Shown: positions 10,767-24,716 of the stretch, one piece after another
Layout of the letters: every line of letters begins with the position of its first letter
Numbering within the stretch: position 1 is the first letter of the stretch
NCBI GenBank assembly: GCA_002376965.1
Contig: DFOV01000290.1
Coordinates: 10,027 to 45,581, forward strand
Direction of reading: 5' to 3'
Length of the DNA stretch: 35,555 nt
Origin: Gammaproteobacteria bacterium UBA3532
GTDB taxonomy: Bacteria > Pseudomonadota > Gammaproteobacteria > Enterobacterales > UBA3532
Program-made: the position numbers and the translations under genes
The notes under the pieces: generated by a model
The model's input: the letters and a program-made list of their open reading frames with translations, nothing else
Told to the model about the DNA's origin: nothing
Database searches by the model: none

Positions 10767-11854
10767 TGCAAACTATCAATGTCGATTTGGGTGAGCGCTC
10801 TTACCCCATTTACATCGGCTCTAGTCTTTATAATGAGCTAGGGCTTTATGTTGAGCATGTTCGTGGCAATCAAATAGCAATCGTAACTAACGAAACTATC
10901 GCACCTCTTTATTTAGAAAGCCTTAATGCTACATTAACTGATAGTGGAAAGTTTAAGGTTGTTGATAGCATTATTTTGCCTGATGGTGAAGAGTACAAAT
11001 CGTTGAGCACGCTCGATAATATCTTTTCCGAGCTTCTGAAGCAAAAACACAATCGCACTACAACGGTCGTTGCTTTAGGGGGAGGAGTGATCGGTGATAT
11101 GGCAGGCTTTGCCGCAGCATGCTATCAGCGTGGCGTTGATTTTATCCAAGTGCCTACTACGCTACTATCTATGGTCGATTCATCCGTTGGCGGGAAAACT
11201 GCGGTTAATCACCCATTGGGCAAGAATATGATTGGAGCGTTTTATCAGCCAAGAGCAGTTATTGCGGATTTGCTAGTGCTAGAAACCCTTGAGCAACGAG
11301 AGCTGTCTGCAGGTCTTGCTGAAGTGATTAAATATGGAATTATTTACGACCAAAATTTCTTCGATTGGCTTGAAAAGAATATTGGTAAGCTAATCGCCCT
11401 TGACCCTGAAGCATTGATATTCGCAATTAAGCGCTCTTGTCAGATTAAGGCTGAGATAGTGGCTCAGGATGAAAAAGAGCACGGTTCCCGAGCCCTACTA
11501 AATTTAGGGCATACATTTGGCCACGCTATTGAGACTGCTCTTGGCTATGGTGTCATGCTTCATGGTGAAGCCGTGGCTGTGGGCACCCATATTGCTGCAT
11601 TGACGTCTGAGTCGTTAGGGCTAATCACAAAGGAGATGGTCAAGCGGATCAAAGACCTATTAGTCGCTGCGCAGCTACCGATATATGTACCAGGAAATAT
11701 ATCTAATGAACGTTTTTTCGAGCTAATGGCTGTAGATAAAAAGGTTTTGGATGGCACGTTACGACTCATATTGCCGACGAGTATTGGTACGTCAAAAATA
11801 GCGGAGAATGTTGATCGGCTATTAATCGATAGGGCGATAGACGCGGCTAGATAA
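10766..11854 (+). CDS. aroB: 3-dehydroquinate synthase
   Basis: It converts DAHP to 3-dehydroquinate with NAD and a divalent metal, upstream of AroK in the shikimate pathway. The 362 residues fit the family. Visible are the nucleotide-binding [32 protein letters not shown], the metal-site stretch [21 protein letters not shown] and the HGEAVAVG histidine. The start overlaps the aroK stop codon, indicating coupled translation. Confidence 0.97.
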   Translation: MQTINVDLGERSYPIYIGSSLYNELGLYVEHVRGNQIAIVTNETIAPLYLESLNATLTDSGKFKVVDSIILPDGEEYKSLSTLDNIFSELLKQKHNRTTTVVALGGGVIGDMAGFAAACYQRGVDFIQVPTTLLSMVDSSVGGKTAVNHPLGKNMIGAFYQPRAVIADLLVLETLEQRELSAGLAEVIKYGIIYDQNFFDWLEKNIGKLIALDPEALIFAIKRSCQIKAEIVAQDEKEHGSRALLNLGHTFGHAIETALGYGVMLHGEAVAVGTHIAALTSESLGLITKEMVKRIKDLLVAAQLPIYVPGNISNERFFELMAVDKKVLDGTLRLILPTSIGTSKIAENVDRLLIDRAIDAAR

Positions 11855-11857
11855 TCT

Positions 11858-13435
11858 ATGAATTCGAGCTCTTATGCTAGCACTCGCTCTAAGGCTGGGA
11901 GCTCCGGACCCCCTCCATTTATCTCTAAGGAAATGCTGAAACATCGCGATTTCCTAGCTCACATGTTGTCGTATAGCGACTTGTCATTGGTGGTTTCCGG
12001 TGTTGAAGGGATTGGCAAAACTTCTTTTGTGGATTGGCTAAAAGCAGAGAACTCAGGCCTGTCTTGGCATTTGTTGGAAGCGACTGATGTAAGTAGCCGA
12101 GAATTATTGATTCAACATTTATGTTTACAGCTGCACATCAAGCCCCCGACCAAGTTGGAAAATTACGATCAATGGTTTATTTCAATTCTTGATGGTTATC
12201 AAAGCGATAGCCCAGTTATTGTTGTTATTGATGACGCTGAAGCTCTTAGTCTTGAATGCCTGGCGTTGGTAGCAACATTTATTCTGCTACAGAAAAAAGC
12301 GAATAAGCTAACAACCCGTTTCGTATTAACAGGAAAGCCAACGCTTGAGGTCAATTTACGCAGGCTAACGGATTTTGAGCGGTTGAGCTCGCAGCTTCAT
12401 TTCATACGATTAAAGGGTATAAACAAAGAAGAGCTAGTTAACTATATCAAATATCAGCTCAATCACTCTCATACAGGAGCAAGGATAGATGCTAATGAAA
12501 CAACTCTGTCATTATTATATGCAAATACTAACGGAGCATTCTCTAAGCTAAATGAGGCGATAGGTAAGCTAGTTTCAGGCTATGAACTTGAGGTAAGACA
12601 AAAGGCTCGATGGTTAACTTATGTCTATTACAGTATCGGATTGATTATATCAATAAGCTTATATTTTATTATTGAAATACCCAATGATTCTATGGAGAAG
12701 AATATTGAGCTACGTAAACGATTGGCTGACAGAGAGCCAATAGAGTCTGTTGCTACTAATGTGGAGCGGAGCTCTCTTTATCCCCATTCCGTTGCTGATG
12801 AAAATAGAAAAGCTAGTCAGCAATCCCCCACCAAATCCACAAATAATAAAATTATTGATAAGCAAGAAGAAGCTGTTGATACGGCCAAAATTACAATAGA
12901 TAAATCTGACTCTGAGGGCAGCGCAACGGGCAATTCATCAGTAGAGAAGCCGAAGGCGAATATTACGGCCACCGCACCAGAAGTTATTGTTGAGACTAGT
13001 TCCGATTTTTCTACACAGTCCGATTCTTCTGCACAGGTAGCTACTAGCATACCTGCTCCTGCTACGGCAACAGGAATACAAGCACCAGCTGAACAAAAAG
13101 AGGCGGCAGTACCGGCTGCAGAACTATCTAATCGCTATACTGTAGACGAGTTATTTCTTTTGGAGCAGGCCAAAGAGAGTTATACCAATCAGGTGATTGC
13201 TATGGCATCCTTAAGTGCTGCAAAAAAATATATAGAAAAACACAGTCTGCCCGAAACTGCATATGTCTATCGTCGGAAGGTCAAAGATAAAGTATACTTT
13301 GCAGTTGTTGTCGGAATATTTTCTACAAAAAAAGAAGCACTTAAGGCAGCGAAGGTCGAGTTGAGACCTAAACTGGGTAGTGATAGTTTGACCAAACGCC
13401 TTTCTGATATTCACGCTTCCCTAGACGGCAGTTAA
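11858..13435 (+). CDS. ATPase-SPOR membrane protein (DamX-like)
   Basis: This 525-residue protein combines three parts. The N-terminal ExeA-type AAA ATPase domain has Walker A GVEGIGKTS (48-56) and Walker B VIVVIDDAEA (about 121-130). One membrane helix lies at about 252-274. A long low-complexity Ser/Thr/Ala/Glu-rich periplasmic linker (about 285-435) leads to a SPOR domain at about 440-520. SPOR domains bind glycan strands lacking stem peptides at the division septum. It starts three bases after aroB, the position occupied by DamX in enterobacteria and by a related gene in Pseudomonas. A role at the septum is inferred; the function of the ATPase part is not established. damX itself has lost the catalytic ATPase look in E. 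coli, so I leave the symbol empty. Confidence 0.85.
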   Translation: MNSSSYASTRSKAGSSGPPPFISKEMLKHRDFLAHMLSYSDLSLVVSGVEGIGKTSFVDWLKAENSGLSWHLLEATDVSSRELLIQHLCLQLHIKPPTKLENYDQWFISILDGYQSDSPVIVVIDDAEALSLECLALVATFILLQKKANKLTTRFVLTGKPTLEVNLRRLTDFERLSSQLHFIRLKGINKEELVNYIKYQLNHSHTGARIDANETTLSLLYANTNGAFSKLNEAIGKLVSGYELEVRQKARWLTYVYYSIGLIISISLYFIIEIPNDSMEKNIELRKRLADREPIESVATNVERSSLYPHSVADENRKASQQSPTKSTNNKIIDKQEEAVDTAKITIDKSDSEGSATGNSSVEKPKANITATAPEVIVETSSDFSTQSDSSAQVATSIPAPATATGIQAPAEQKEAAVPAAELSNRYTVDELFLLEQAKESYTNQVIAMASLSAAKKYIEKHSLPETAYVYRRKVKDKVYFAVVVGIFSTKKEALKAAKVELRPKLGSDSLTKRLSDIHASLDGS

Positions 13436-13439
13436 CAAA

Positions 13440-13465
13440 TGATTATTGCTCTAAATCAATAATCA
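13440..13465. promoter_or_regulatory. Palindrome overlapping the candidate gltB -35 (possible operator)
   Basis: TGATTATTG (13440-13448) and CAATAATCA (13457-13465) are perfect inverted 9-mers separated by 8 bases. The site begins five bases after the upstream stop codon. It has no T tract, so it is not a good terminator, and it spans the proposed -35 of gltB, as a repressor or activator site would. Confidence 0.35.
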
Positions 13466-13474
13466 AGGTAAGAT
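13446..13474 (+). promoter_or_regulatory. Candidate sigma-70 promoter of gltBD
   Basis: TTGCTC (13446-13451) and TAAGAT (13469-13474) are separated by 17 bases. Matches to consensus are 3/6 and 4/6. A start near 13481 would give a leader of about 90 bases, which contains the pairing elements at 13506-13562. Confidence 0.3.
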
Positions 13475-13505
13475 CCGCCGTTCCCTCGAATATATCTATA
13501 AATTC

Positions 13506-13562
13506 CCCTGGACAGGATCTGTCCGATAATATGGCGCGCCTGTCCAATTTGACACCAGGGAG
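13506..13562 (+). promoter_or_regulatory. Structured gltB leader with competing pairings
   Basis: GGACAG (13510-13515) can pair with either of two CTGTCC copies (13519-13524 or 13540-13545). CCCTGG (13506-13511) can instead pair with CCAGGG (13555-13560), which overlaps the ribosome binding site AGGGAG (13557-13562). The pairings share bases and so exclude one another in part. Regulation by this leader is my inference; I do not recognise a known riboswitch class. Confidence 0.3.
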
Positions 13563-13570
13563 ATTTGCTA

Positions 13571-19461
<5,891 letters not shown>

Positions 19462-19498
19462 TTAACGTTACTCACGCTTAGTGAATACTATTAGCATG

Positions 19499-19521
19499 AA
19501 AGCCGGGGTTATCCCGGCTTT
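19499..19521 (+). terminator. Hairpin terminator after gltD
   Basis: AAAGCCGGG (19499-19507) and CCCGGCTTT (19513-19521) form a 9-bp stem with a 5-base loop. The T tract is only the three T of the stem, so termination strength is uncertain. It lies between gltD and hemE. Confidence 0.65.
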
Positions 19522-19541
19522 GTGCTGTATGAGGCAATAGC

Positions 19542-20612
19542 ATGACCGATCTAAAAAACGACTTATACTTGCGAGCATTAGCCAAGCAACCCGTGCCCCG
19601 TACACCTGTCTGGATGATGAGACAAGCAGGGCGCTATTTGCCAGAATACAGGGCTACTCGAGCCAAAGCTGGCGATTTTATGAGCCTGTGTCGCAATGCA
19701 GAGTTGGCCTGTGAAGTCACACTGCAGCCACTGGAACGCTATCCCTTGGATGCTGCTATCTTGTTTTCGGATATTTTAACCATTCCTGATGCGATGGGAT
19801 TGGGGCTTTATTTTGAAACGGGCGAGGGGCCAAAATTTGAACGACCACTCCGTAGTATGAGTGATATCGAAAAACTTCCAGTACCTGATCCTGAGGATGA
19901 GTTAGGTTATGTGATGAATGCGGTGAAAACTATCCGTGGTGCGCTTGATGGTCGAGTTCCATTGATTGGCTTTTCAGGAAGCCCTTGGACTCTGGCGACC
20001 TACATGTGTGAAGGTGGCAGTAGCAAGACGTTTCGCTACACGAAGGAGCTGATGTATCGTCATCCGGAGGCGCTTCACCTTCTACTGGATAAACTGGCAG
20101 ATTCGGTTATTGACTATCTCAACGCTCAGGTCGCAAATGGCGCTCAGTCATTAATGATTTTTGATACCTGGGGCGGAGTATTAACGCCGAGAGACTATAA
20201 AGCGTTTTCTCTATTCTATATGACAAAAATCGTTGCTGGCTTAAATCGTGAGAACGAAGGACGCAAGGTTCCCGTAACGTTATTTACCAAGAACGGAGGC
20301 CAGTGGTTGGATCAAATGGCCAGAAGCGGTTGTGATGCCCTTGGTGTTGACTGGACAACCGATTTGGAAACGGCTCGCACCCTGGTTGATGGTCAGGTGG
20401 CACTGCAGGGTAATATGGACCCTTCAATGCTCTACGGAACCCCCGAGCGGATCAGGGAAGAAGTAAAGCGCATACTGAAAAGTTATGGTAAAGGCAGTGG
20501 GCACGTTTTTAATCTGGGTCATGGTATTCACCCAGATATCGATCCTGAAAATGTACGCGTGTTCATTGATTCTGTTGCCGAGTTTAGCGCTCAGTACCAC
20601 CAAGGTTGTTAA
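19542..20612 (+). CDS. hemE: Uroporphyrinogen decarboxylase
   Basis: HemE removes four carboxyl groups from uroporphyrinogen III to give coproporphyrinogen III in haem synthesis. The 356 residues include the signature [13 protein letters not shown] near residue 25, the catalytic Asp region [26 protein letters not shown], and the late histidine motif [10 protein letters not shown]. All expected motifs are intact. Its position after gltD matches the arrangement I recall from Pseudomonas. coaD begins one base after its stop codon. Confidence 0.97.
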   Translation: MTDLKNDLYLRALAKQPVPRTPVWMMRQAGRYLPEYRATRAKAGDFMSLCRNAELACEVTLQPLERYPLDAAILFSDILTIPDAMGLGLYFETGEGPKFERPLRSMSDIEKLPVPDPEDELGYVMNAVKTIRGALDGRVPLIGFSGSPWTLATYMCEGGSSKTFRYTKELMYRHPEALHLLLDKLADSVIDYLNAQVANGAQSLMIFDTWGGVLTPRDYKAFSLFYMTKIVAGLNRENEGRKVPVTLFTKNGGQWLDQMARSGCDALGVDWTTDLETARTLVDGQVALQGNMDPSMLYGTPERIREEVKRILKSYGKGSGHVFNLGHGIHPDIDPENVRVFIDSVAEFSAQYHQGC

Positions 20613-20613
20613 G

Positions 20614-21096
20614 GTGCATAAAGCCATATATCCAGGTACTTTTGATCCCATAACTCTGGGTCATCAGGACATTATCCGTCGAGGTTTGCATTTGTTTGAG
20701 CATGTCGTGGTAGCTGTTGCTGATAGCAAAAGTAAAGCGCCATGTTTTTCTCTTGAAGAACGTGTTGGCTTGATCAAGCAGGCATTCAAAGATGAGCCAC
20801 GTGTTGATGTGGTCAGCTTTCGAGGGCTGTTGGTCGACTTAGCTCAAAAGTACGAAGCGACCGTTTTATTGCGTGGGCTGCGTGGTGTAGCGGATTATGA
20901 ATACGAACAGCAGATGGCGAATATGAATTATCATTTAAACGAGCAGTTGGAAACGGTATTTTTGTCTTCGCGCCACCATCGCTCTTTTGTTTCTTCCACC
21001 TTAGTGCGCGAAGTTGCGACCATGCGTGGTGATGTCTCTGCGCTTGTACCTACGTGTGTCGCGGAGGCGTTGGCACACAAGTTTCCTAAAGCTTGA
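20614..21096 (+). CDS. coaD: Phosphopantetheine adenylyltransferase
   Basis: CoaD joins AMP from ATP to 4'-phosphopantetheine, the penultimate step of coenzyme A synthesis. I chose the GTG at 20614, which gives 160 residues and the family N-terminus VHKAIYPGTFDPITLGH. The open frame extends further upstream inside hemE, but that part is not homologous. AAGG at 20602-20605 lies at suitable spacing. Motifs present are GTFDPITLGH (nucleotidyl transfer), RGLRGVADYEYE and SSTLVRE. The GTG start and the single base between hemE and coaD suggest coupled translation. Confidence 0.95.
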   Translation: MHKAIYPGTFDPITLGHQDIIRRGLHLFEHVVVAVADSKSKAPCFSLEERVGLIKQAFKDEPRVDVVSFRGLLVDLAQKYEATVLLRGLRGVADYEYEQQMANMNYHLNEQLETVFLSSRHHRSFVSSTLVREVATMRGDVSALVPTCVAEALAHKFPKA

Positions 21097-21103
21097 GTAT
21101 TGA

Positions 21104-21373
<270 letters not shown>

Positions 21374-21393
21374 GCTGGTTCTAATCGATTTCA

Positions 21394-22209
21394 TTATTGC
21401 TGGCAATTAGGGCAATAGAAGCTCCGGCGCTGCCCTAAAACAATAGCCTCTATTGGCGTTTGGCAGACCATGCACGGGGCGTTTAGTCTGCCATAAACCA
21501 TTAGCTCTTGGGCGAAGTAGCCCGGGCTTCCATCGGCAGAGTAAAAGTCCTTTAATGTTGTTCCACCGACGTCAACCGCTTTGCTAATGACTCGTATAAT
21601 GGCTTGGTGGAGCTTGTGTACCTCGTCAGCACTAAGACTGCATGCGCTGCGTTTGGGGCTGATACCTGCGGCAAAAAGAGATTCGTTGGCGTAAATATTC
21701 CCCACCCCCACAACGACCTGGTTATCCATAATAACCTGTTTAATAGCAGCTTTTCGGCGTGCGAGTTGGGCCATGAATTCTTCCAGAAAAAAAGCTTCCG
21801 GTGTCGGTTCTGGGCCTAGGCGAGCAATATAGCCGAGTTGTTCCGGATCGCTCTCCCATTGCCAAAAGCCGAAGCGCCGTGGATCGTTATAGCGAATCAA
21901 TGTCCCGTTGTTTAGTATGAGATCAATATGATCGTGCTTTTTTTGGGGGGAGGCATGAGAGGTTATGCTTAGCTTGCCTGACATCCCTAGATGAATGATC
22001 AACGACTTATTTGCTGTGGTAGGGATAATTAGATATTTGGCCCTGCGACGAACGGATAATATCCTTGCGCCAGTCAGCTCTTTAGCTAAGTGCGAAGGCA
22101 CGGGATAACGCAATTTTGATTGACGAATGATTATCTCGTCGACGCTTGCTTGTGTCATTGCTGGAGAAATACCCCGGCGAATGGTTTCAACTTCTGGAAG
22201 CTCGGGCAT
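21394..22209 (-). CDS. mutM: Formamidopyrimidine-DNA glycosylase
   Basis: MutM excises 8-oxoguanine and other oxidised purines and cleaves the abasic site. Residues Pro2 and Glu3 of PELPEVET are the catalytic pair, and Lys58 (RRRAKYLI) is the conserved lysine. NPxG-type DNA contacts follow at the helix-two-turn-helix (VGNIYANE). The C-terminal zinc finger is CMVC...CPNC. At 271 residues it is full length. It converges on the ferredoxin gene with only 20 bases between them and no obvious terminator there. Confidence 0.97.
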   Translation of the reverse strand: MPELPEVETIRRGISPAMTQASVDEIIIRQSKLRYPVPSHLAKELTGARILSVRRRAKYLIIPTTANKSLIIHLGMSGKLSITSHASPQKKHDHIDLILNNGTLIRYNDPRRFGFWQWESDPEQLGYIARLGPEPTPEAFFLEEFMAQLARRKAAIKQVIMDNQVVVGVGNIYANESLFAAGISPKRSACSLSADEVHKLHQAIIRVISKAVDVGGTTLKDFYSADGSPGYFAQELMVYGRLNAPCMVCQTPIEAIVLGQRRSFYCPNCQQ

Positions 22210-22210
22210 G

Positions 22211-22639
22211 TTATCGATTCAGTTCGTTCATAAGTTGCTGTACTTGCTGATCAGGAGCTAACTGGTATACCACTGATTGACTGCTACGGTATAGCCATAT
22301 AGCGTTTGGGGATAGCTGAATGAATAACGATTCGCTCATCCCATCGATATAATACACCGTTATCTCTGTTATCCCTTTAGGCAAGCTACGGTAGTTACTT
22401 TGGCTGATATAAGACAGGTTTTGCCATACTTCAATCGTATGATCTTCGGATAGGTGCTGCTCATCAATACCTAGCTTTTGGATAGGCTTTGTGAATATCC
22501 GCGAAGTCACATCGCTACTATTGTTGAGAGTATTATGATTTAATCGCTTACTGACCGCCAGCAGGGTAATTATCATCACCAAAGTGACGAATATCATTAG
22601 GTTCAGCCAGTGACGTCGAGTCATCGTTGATTGTGTCAT
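22211..22639 (-). CDS. Small single-pass membrane protein of unknown function
   Basis: I do not recognise this 142-residue protein. A basic N-terminus (TRRHW) leads into one hydrophobic helix at about 12-29. The rest is hydrophilic and probably periplasmic, ending in QQLMNELNR. It has no cysteines or obvious catalytic motif. Its stop codon is one base before the mutM ATG, so the two are almost certainly co-transcribed. The start could also be the ATG five codons later (at 22624); neither has a convincing ribosome binding site. Confidence 0.7.
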   Translation of the reverse strand: MTQSTMTRRHWLNLMIFVTLVMIITLLAVSKRLNHNTLNNSSDVTSRIFTKPIQKLGIDEQHLSEDHTIEVWQNLSYISQSNYRSLPKGITEITVYYIDGMSESLFIQLSPNAIWLYRSSQSVVYQLAPDQQVQQLMNELNR

Positions 22640-22718
22640 AGCCAGTGAGATTAACCTAAACCAACTATTTTGACCAGCTATCCAAGGCTATTGAGTCACC
22701 TATAAGGAGTTGCGCATC

Positions 22719-24185
22719 ATGACTAAATGTATAATTGGCATCGATACCGGCGGTACATTTACCGACTTTGTACTCTTGCGTGACGGTGAAGTAATCACAC
22801 ATAAAGTGCTATCAACGCCAGATAGTCCTGAACGTGCGATTTTAAAAGGCTTGGATGAATTGGGACTGGCCAATAGCCCTATCGACATGATACATGGCTC
22901 CACCGTCGCGACTAACGCGGCATTAGAAGGCAAAGGCGTGAAAACGCTCTATATTGCCAATGTTGGATTAGAAGATGTTTTAAGTATTGGTAGACAGCAG
23001 CGTCGGTCACTATATTCGCTAGCACCGACACCGCGAGCAAAGCCTGTTCCAAGCGAGTGTTGCGTTGGAGTAGCTGCTAGAACGGCCGCTGATGGTTGTG
23101 ATATTCAAGTGTTACAGGCTAAAGGTTTGGAGTTGCTCAATCGCTATCTAAAACATGAGCGTCCCTCTGCAGTGGCGATTAATCTGGTTTTTTCCTTTGT
23201 AAACGACCAGCAAGAGCTAGCGTTGGAGGAGTGGTTGAATCAACATTGGCCACAACTATTTGTCAGTCGTTCGTCTAAAGTGTTGCCTGAATACCGAGAG
23301 TACGAGCGAGGGATTGCTACGTGGCTTAATGCTTGTTTGGGGCCGCTGATGCAAGGATATCTACTTCGCCTGGAGCAAGGTGTTAAACAGCTACACCCAA
23401 ACTACACTATGGCGATGATGCAGTCGAGCGGAGAAACTCTGGATATAGCTCAAGCGGCTGAGCAAAGTGTCCGGCTACTACTATCGGGACCAGCGGGAGG
23501 TGTTGCTGCGGTGAACTATCTAGCCTGTGAACTGGGGGAAGAGCGCCTGCTTAGCTTTGATATGGGAGGAACATCTACGGATGTCGCCGTATACAACCAA
23601 GGAATAGGTCTGACCACAGAGGGTAGAATTGGCGAGTATCCGGTCGCTGTCCCTATGGTCGACATGCATACCATAGGTGCGGGTGGTGGTTCGATTGGCC
23701 ATGTTGATGACGGCGGGTGTTTGCGCGTCGGGCCTGGATCTGCGGGGGCTATGCCTGGGCCAGCTTGCTATGGCAAAGGTGGAGAATTACCTACGGTGAC
23801 TGATGCTAACCTTTACTTGGGCTACTTGCCGCACTTTACATTATTGGCCGGAGGTATGCCTGTAAATCTTGAGGGCGCGGAGAGAGCATTGACTGAGCTT
23901 GCTTCGCAGCTTGGGGTTAGCGTTGAAGAAGCTGCGAGCGGTATTCTTGAGCTGGCGAATGAAAATATGGCAGCGGCTTTACGAGTCATGTCTGTTGAGC
24001 GAGGTCTGCTTCCGAGTACCTTTACCTTGGTTTGTTTTGGTGGTGCTGGAGGTTTGCACCTTTGCGCATTGGCAGAAAAGCTGGGGATGAGTAAAGCCAT
24101 TATTCCCCAGTTTGGTGGTGTGCTTTCGGCTTTTGGGATGCTGGTCGCGCCTAAAGGGGGGCAATGGTCACGAAGTTGGTGTTGA
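22719..24185 (+). CDS. Hydantoinase/oxoprolinase family protein, N-terminal part (ends at in-frame TGA)
   Basis: This is the HyuA-type ATP-dependent hydrolase family (N-methylhydantoinase A, oxoprolinase), ASKHA fold. The start is the ATG at 22719 with AAGGAG at 22704-22709. Conserved stretches are all intact: GIDTGGTFTDFV (about 6-17), HGSTVATNAALEGKG, LLSGPAGGVAAV, SFDMGGTSTDVAV, GAGGGSIGHVDDGG and CFGGAGGLHLCALA. The frame stops at TGA 24183-24185 (codon 489) inside the normal domain. The remaining ~175 codons continue in the same frame immediately after it. There is no hyuB partner next door. Either this is a recently inactivated gene or the stop is read through. Confidence 0.8.
   Translation: MTKCIIGIDTGGTFTDFVLLRDGEVITHKVLSTPDSPERAILKGLDELGLANSPIDMIHGSTVATNAALEGKGVKTLYIANVGLEDVLSIGRQQRRSLYSLAPTPRAKPVPSECCVGVAARTAADGCDIQVLQAKGLELLNRYLKHERPSAVAINLVFSFVNDQQELALEEWLNQHWPQLFVSRSSKVLPEYREYERGIATWLNACLGPLMQGYLLRLEQGVKQLHPNYTMAMMQSSGETLDIAQAAEQSVRLLLSGPAGGVAAVNYLACELGEERLLSFDMGGTSTDVAVYNQGIGLTTEGRIGEYPVAVPMVDMHTIGAGGGSIGHVDDGGCLRVGPGSAGAMPGPACYGKGGELPTVTDANLYLGYLPHFTLLAGGMPVNLEGAERALTELASQLGVSVEEAASGILELANENMAAALRVMSVERGLLPSTFTLVCFGGAGGLHLCALAEKLGMSKAIIPQFGGVLSAFGMLVAPKGGQWSRSWC
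24183..24185 (+). other. In-frame TGA inside the hydantoinase gene
   Basis: The codons around the stop read S-R-S-W-C-(TGA)-T-L-S-S-C-D-A-L. Spacing from SR to the following LF motif fits what I recall for the family without any insertion or deletion. A single base change in a Leu, Trp, Arg, Cys, Ser or Gly codon would explain it. Confidence 0.7.
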
Positions 24186-24716
24186 ACATTATCTAGTTGT
24201 GATGCATTGGCAATCGATACGCTCTTTACCGACATCGAGCAGCAAATCATCCGAGAACGTGGAAAGCAAGCTCTGGATGGTGCAGAGATGATACGCAGTG
24301 TTGATTGCCGGTACAGTGGGCAAACCAGTACGATTACCCTGCCGTTTGAGTCGTTTGAAAAACTATCAATAGCATTTCACGCACGACATAAGTATCAATT
24401 TGGTCACCAGCTTGCGGTGGATATCGAGATAGTGACTTTGCGAGTGCAGTTGAATCAGCCTGCGTCTCCAGTATCTTTGCCTTGCGCAGAAAAACAAAGT
24501 GATATCATTATATTGGGAAGGCAAAAGCTGGTTGGCGAAGGCGCTGAGGTTGACGTGATCAAGCGCAGCTCTATGTTCAGTGGTTACACCGCAAGGGGGC
24601 CGTTAATTATTGCTGAAGATACAACGACCCACTTTGTTAAGCCGGGCTGGTGTGTGAAGGTGTTGAATAGTGGGCACTTGAGTTTGGATAGAGTAGAACC
24701 TAGCCCAGCGACTTAG
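24186..24716 (+). pseudogene. Hydantoinase/oxoprolinase family protein, C-terminal part
   Basis: These 176 codons are the continuation of the preceding gene in the same frame. They carry the C-terminal domain, including YSGQTSTITLPF, HARHKYQFGH, VDIEIVTLRVQL and GPLIIAEDTTTHFVKPGW, all typical of the end of HyuA proteins. With the upstream part the whole would be 665 residues, a normal family length. It has no ribosome binding site of its own; the first possible start is a TTG at 24207. The end overlaps the 3' end of the convergent EAL/HDOD gene by 17 bases. Confidence 0.75.

Noticed and set aside
24160..24205. Compensating frameshifts as cause of the hydantoinase stop
   Set aside because: Another frame gives leucine-rich residues for a few codons, but it meets TAG and needs two indels. 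One nonsense change is simpler and keeps the family spacing.
24183..24240. Selenocysteine insertion at the hydantoinase TGA
   Set aside because: Only very short stems can be drawn in the bases after TGA, and no selenoprotein of this family is known to me. It is kept only as an option to test.
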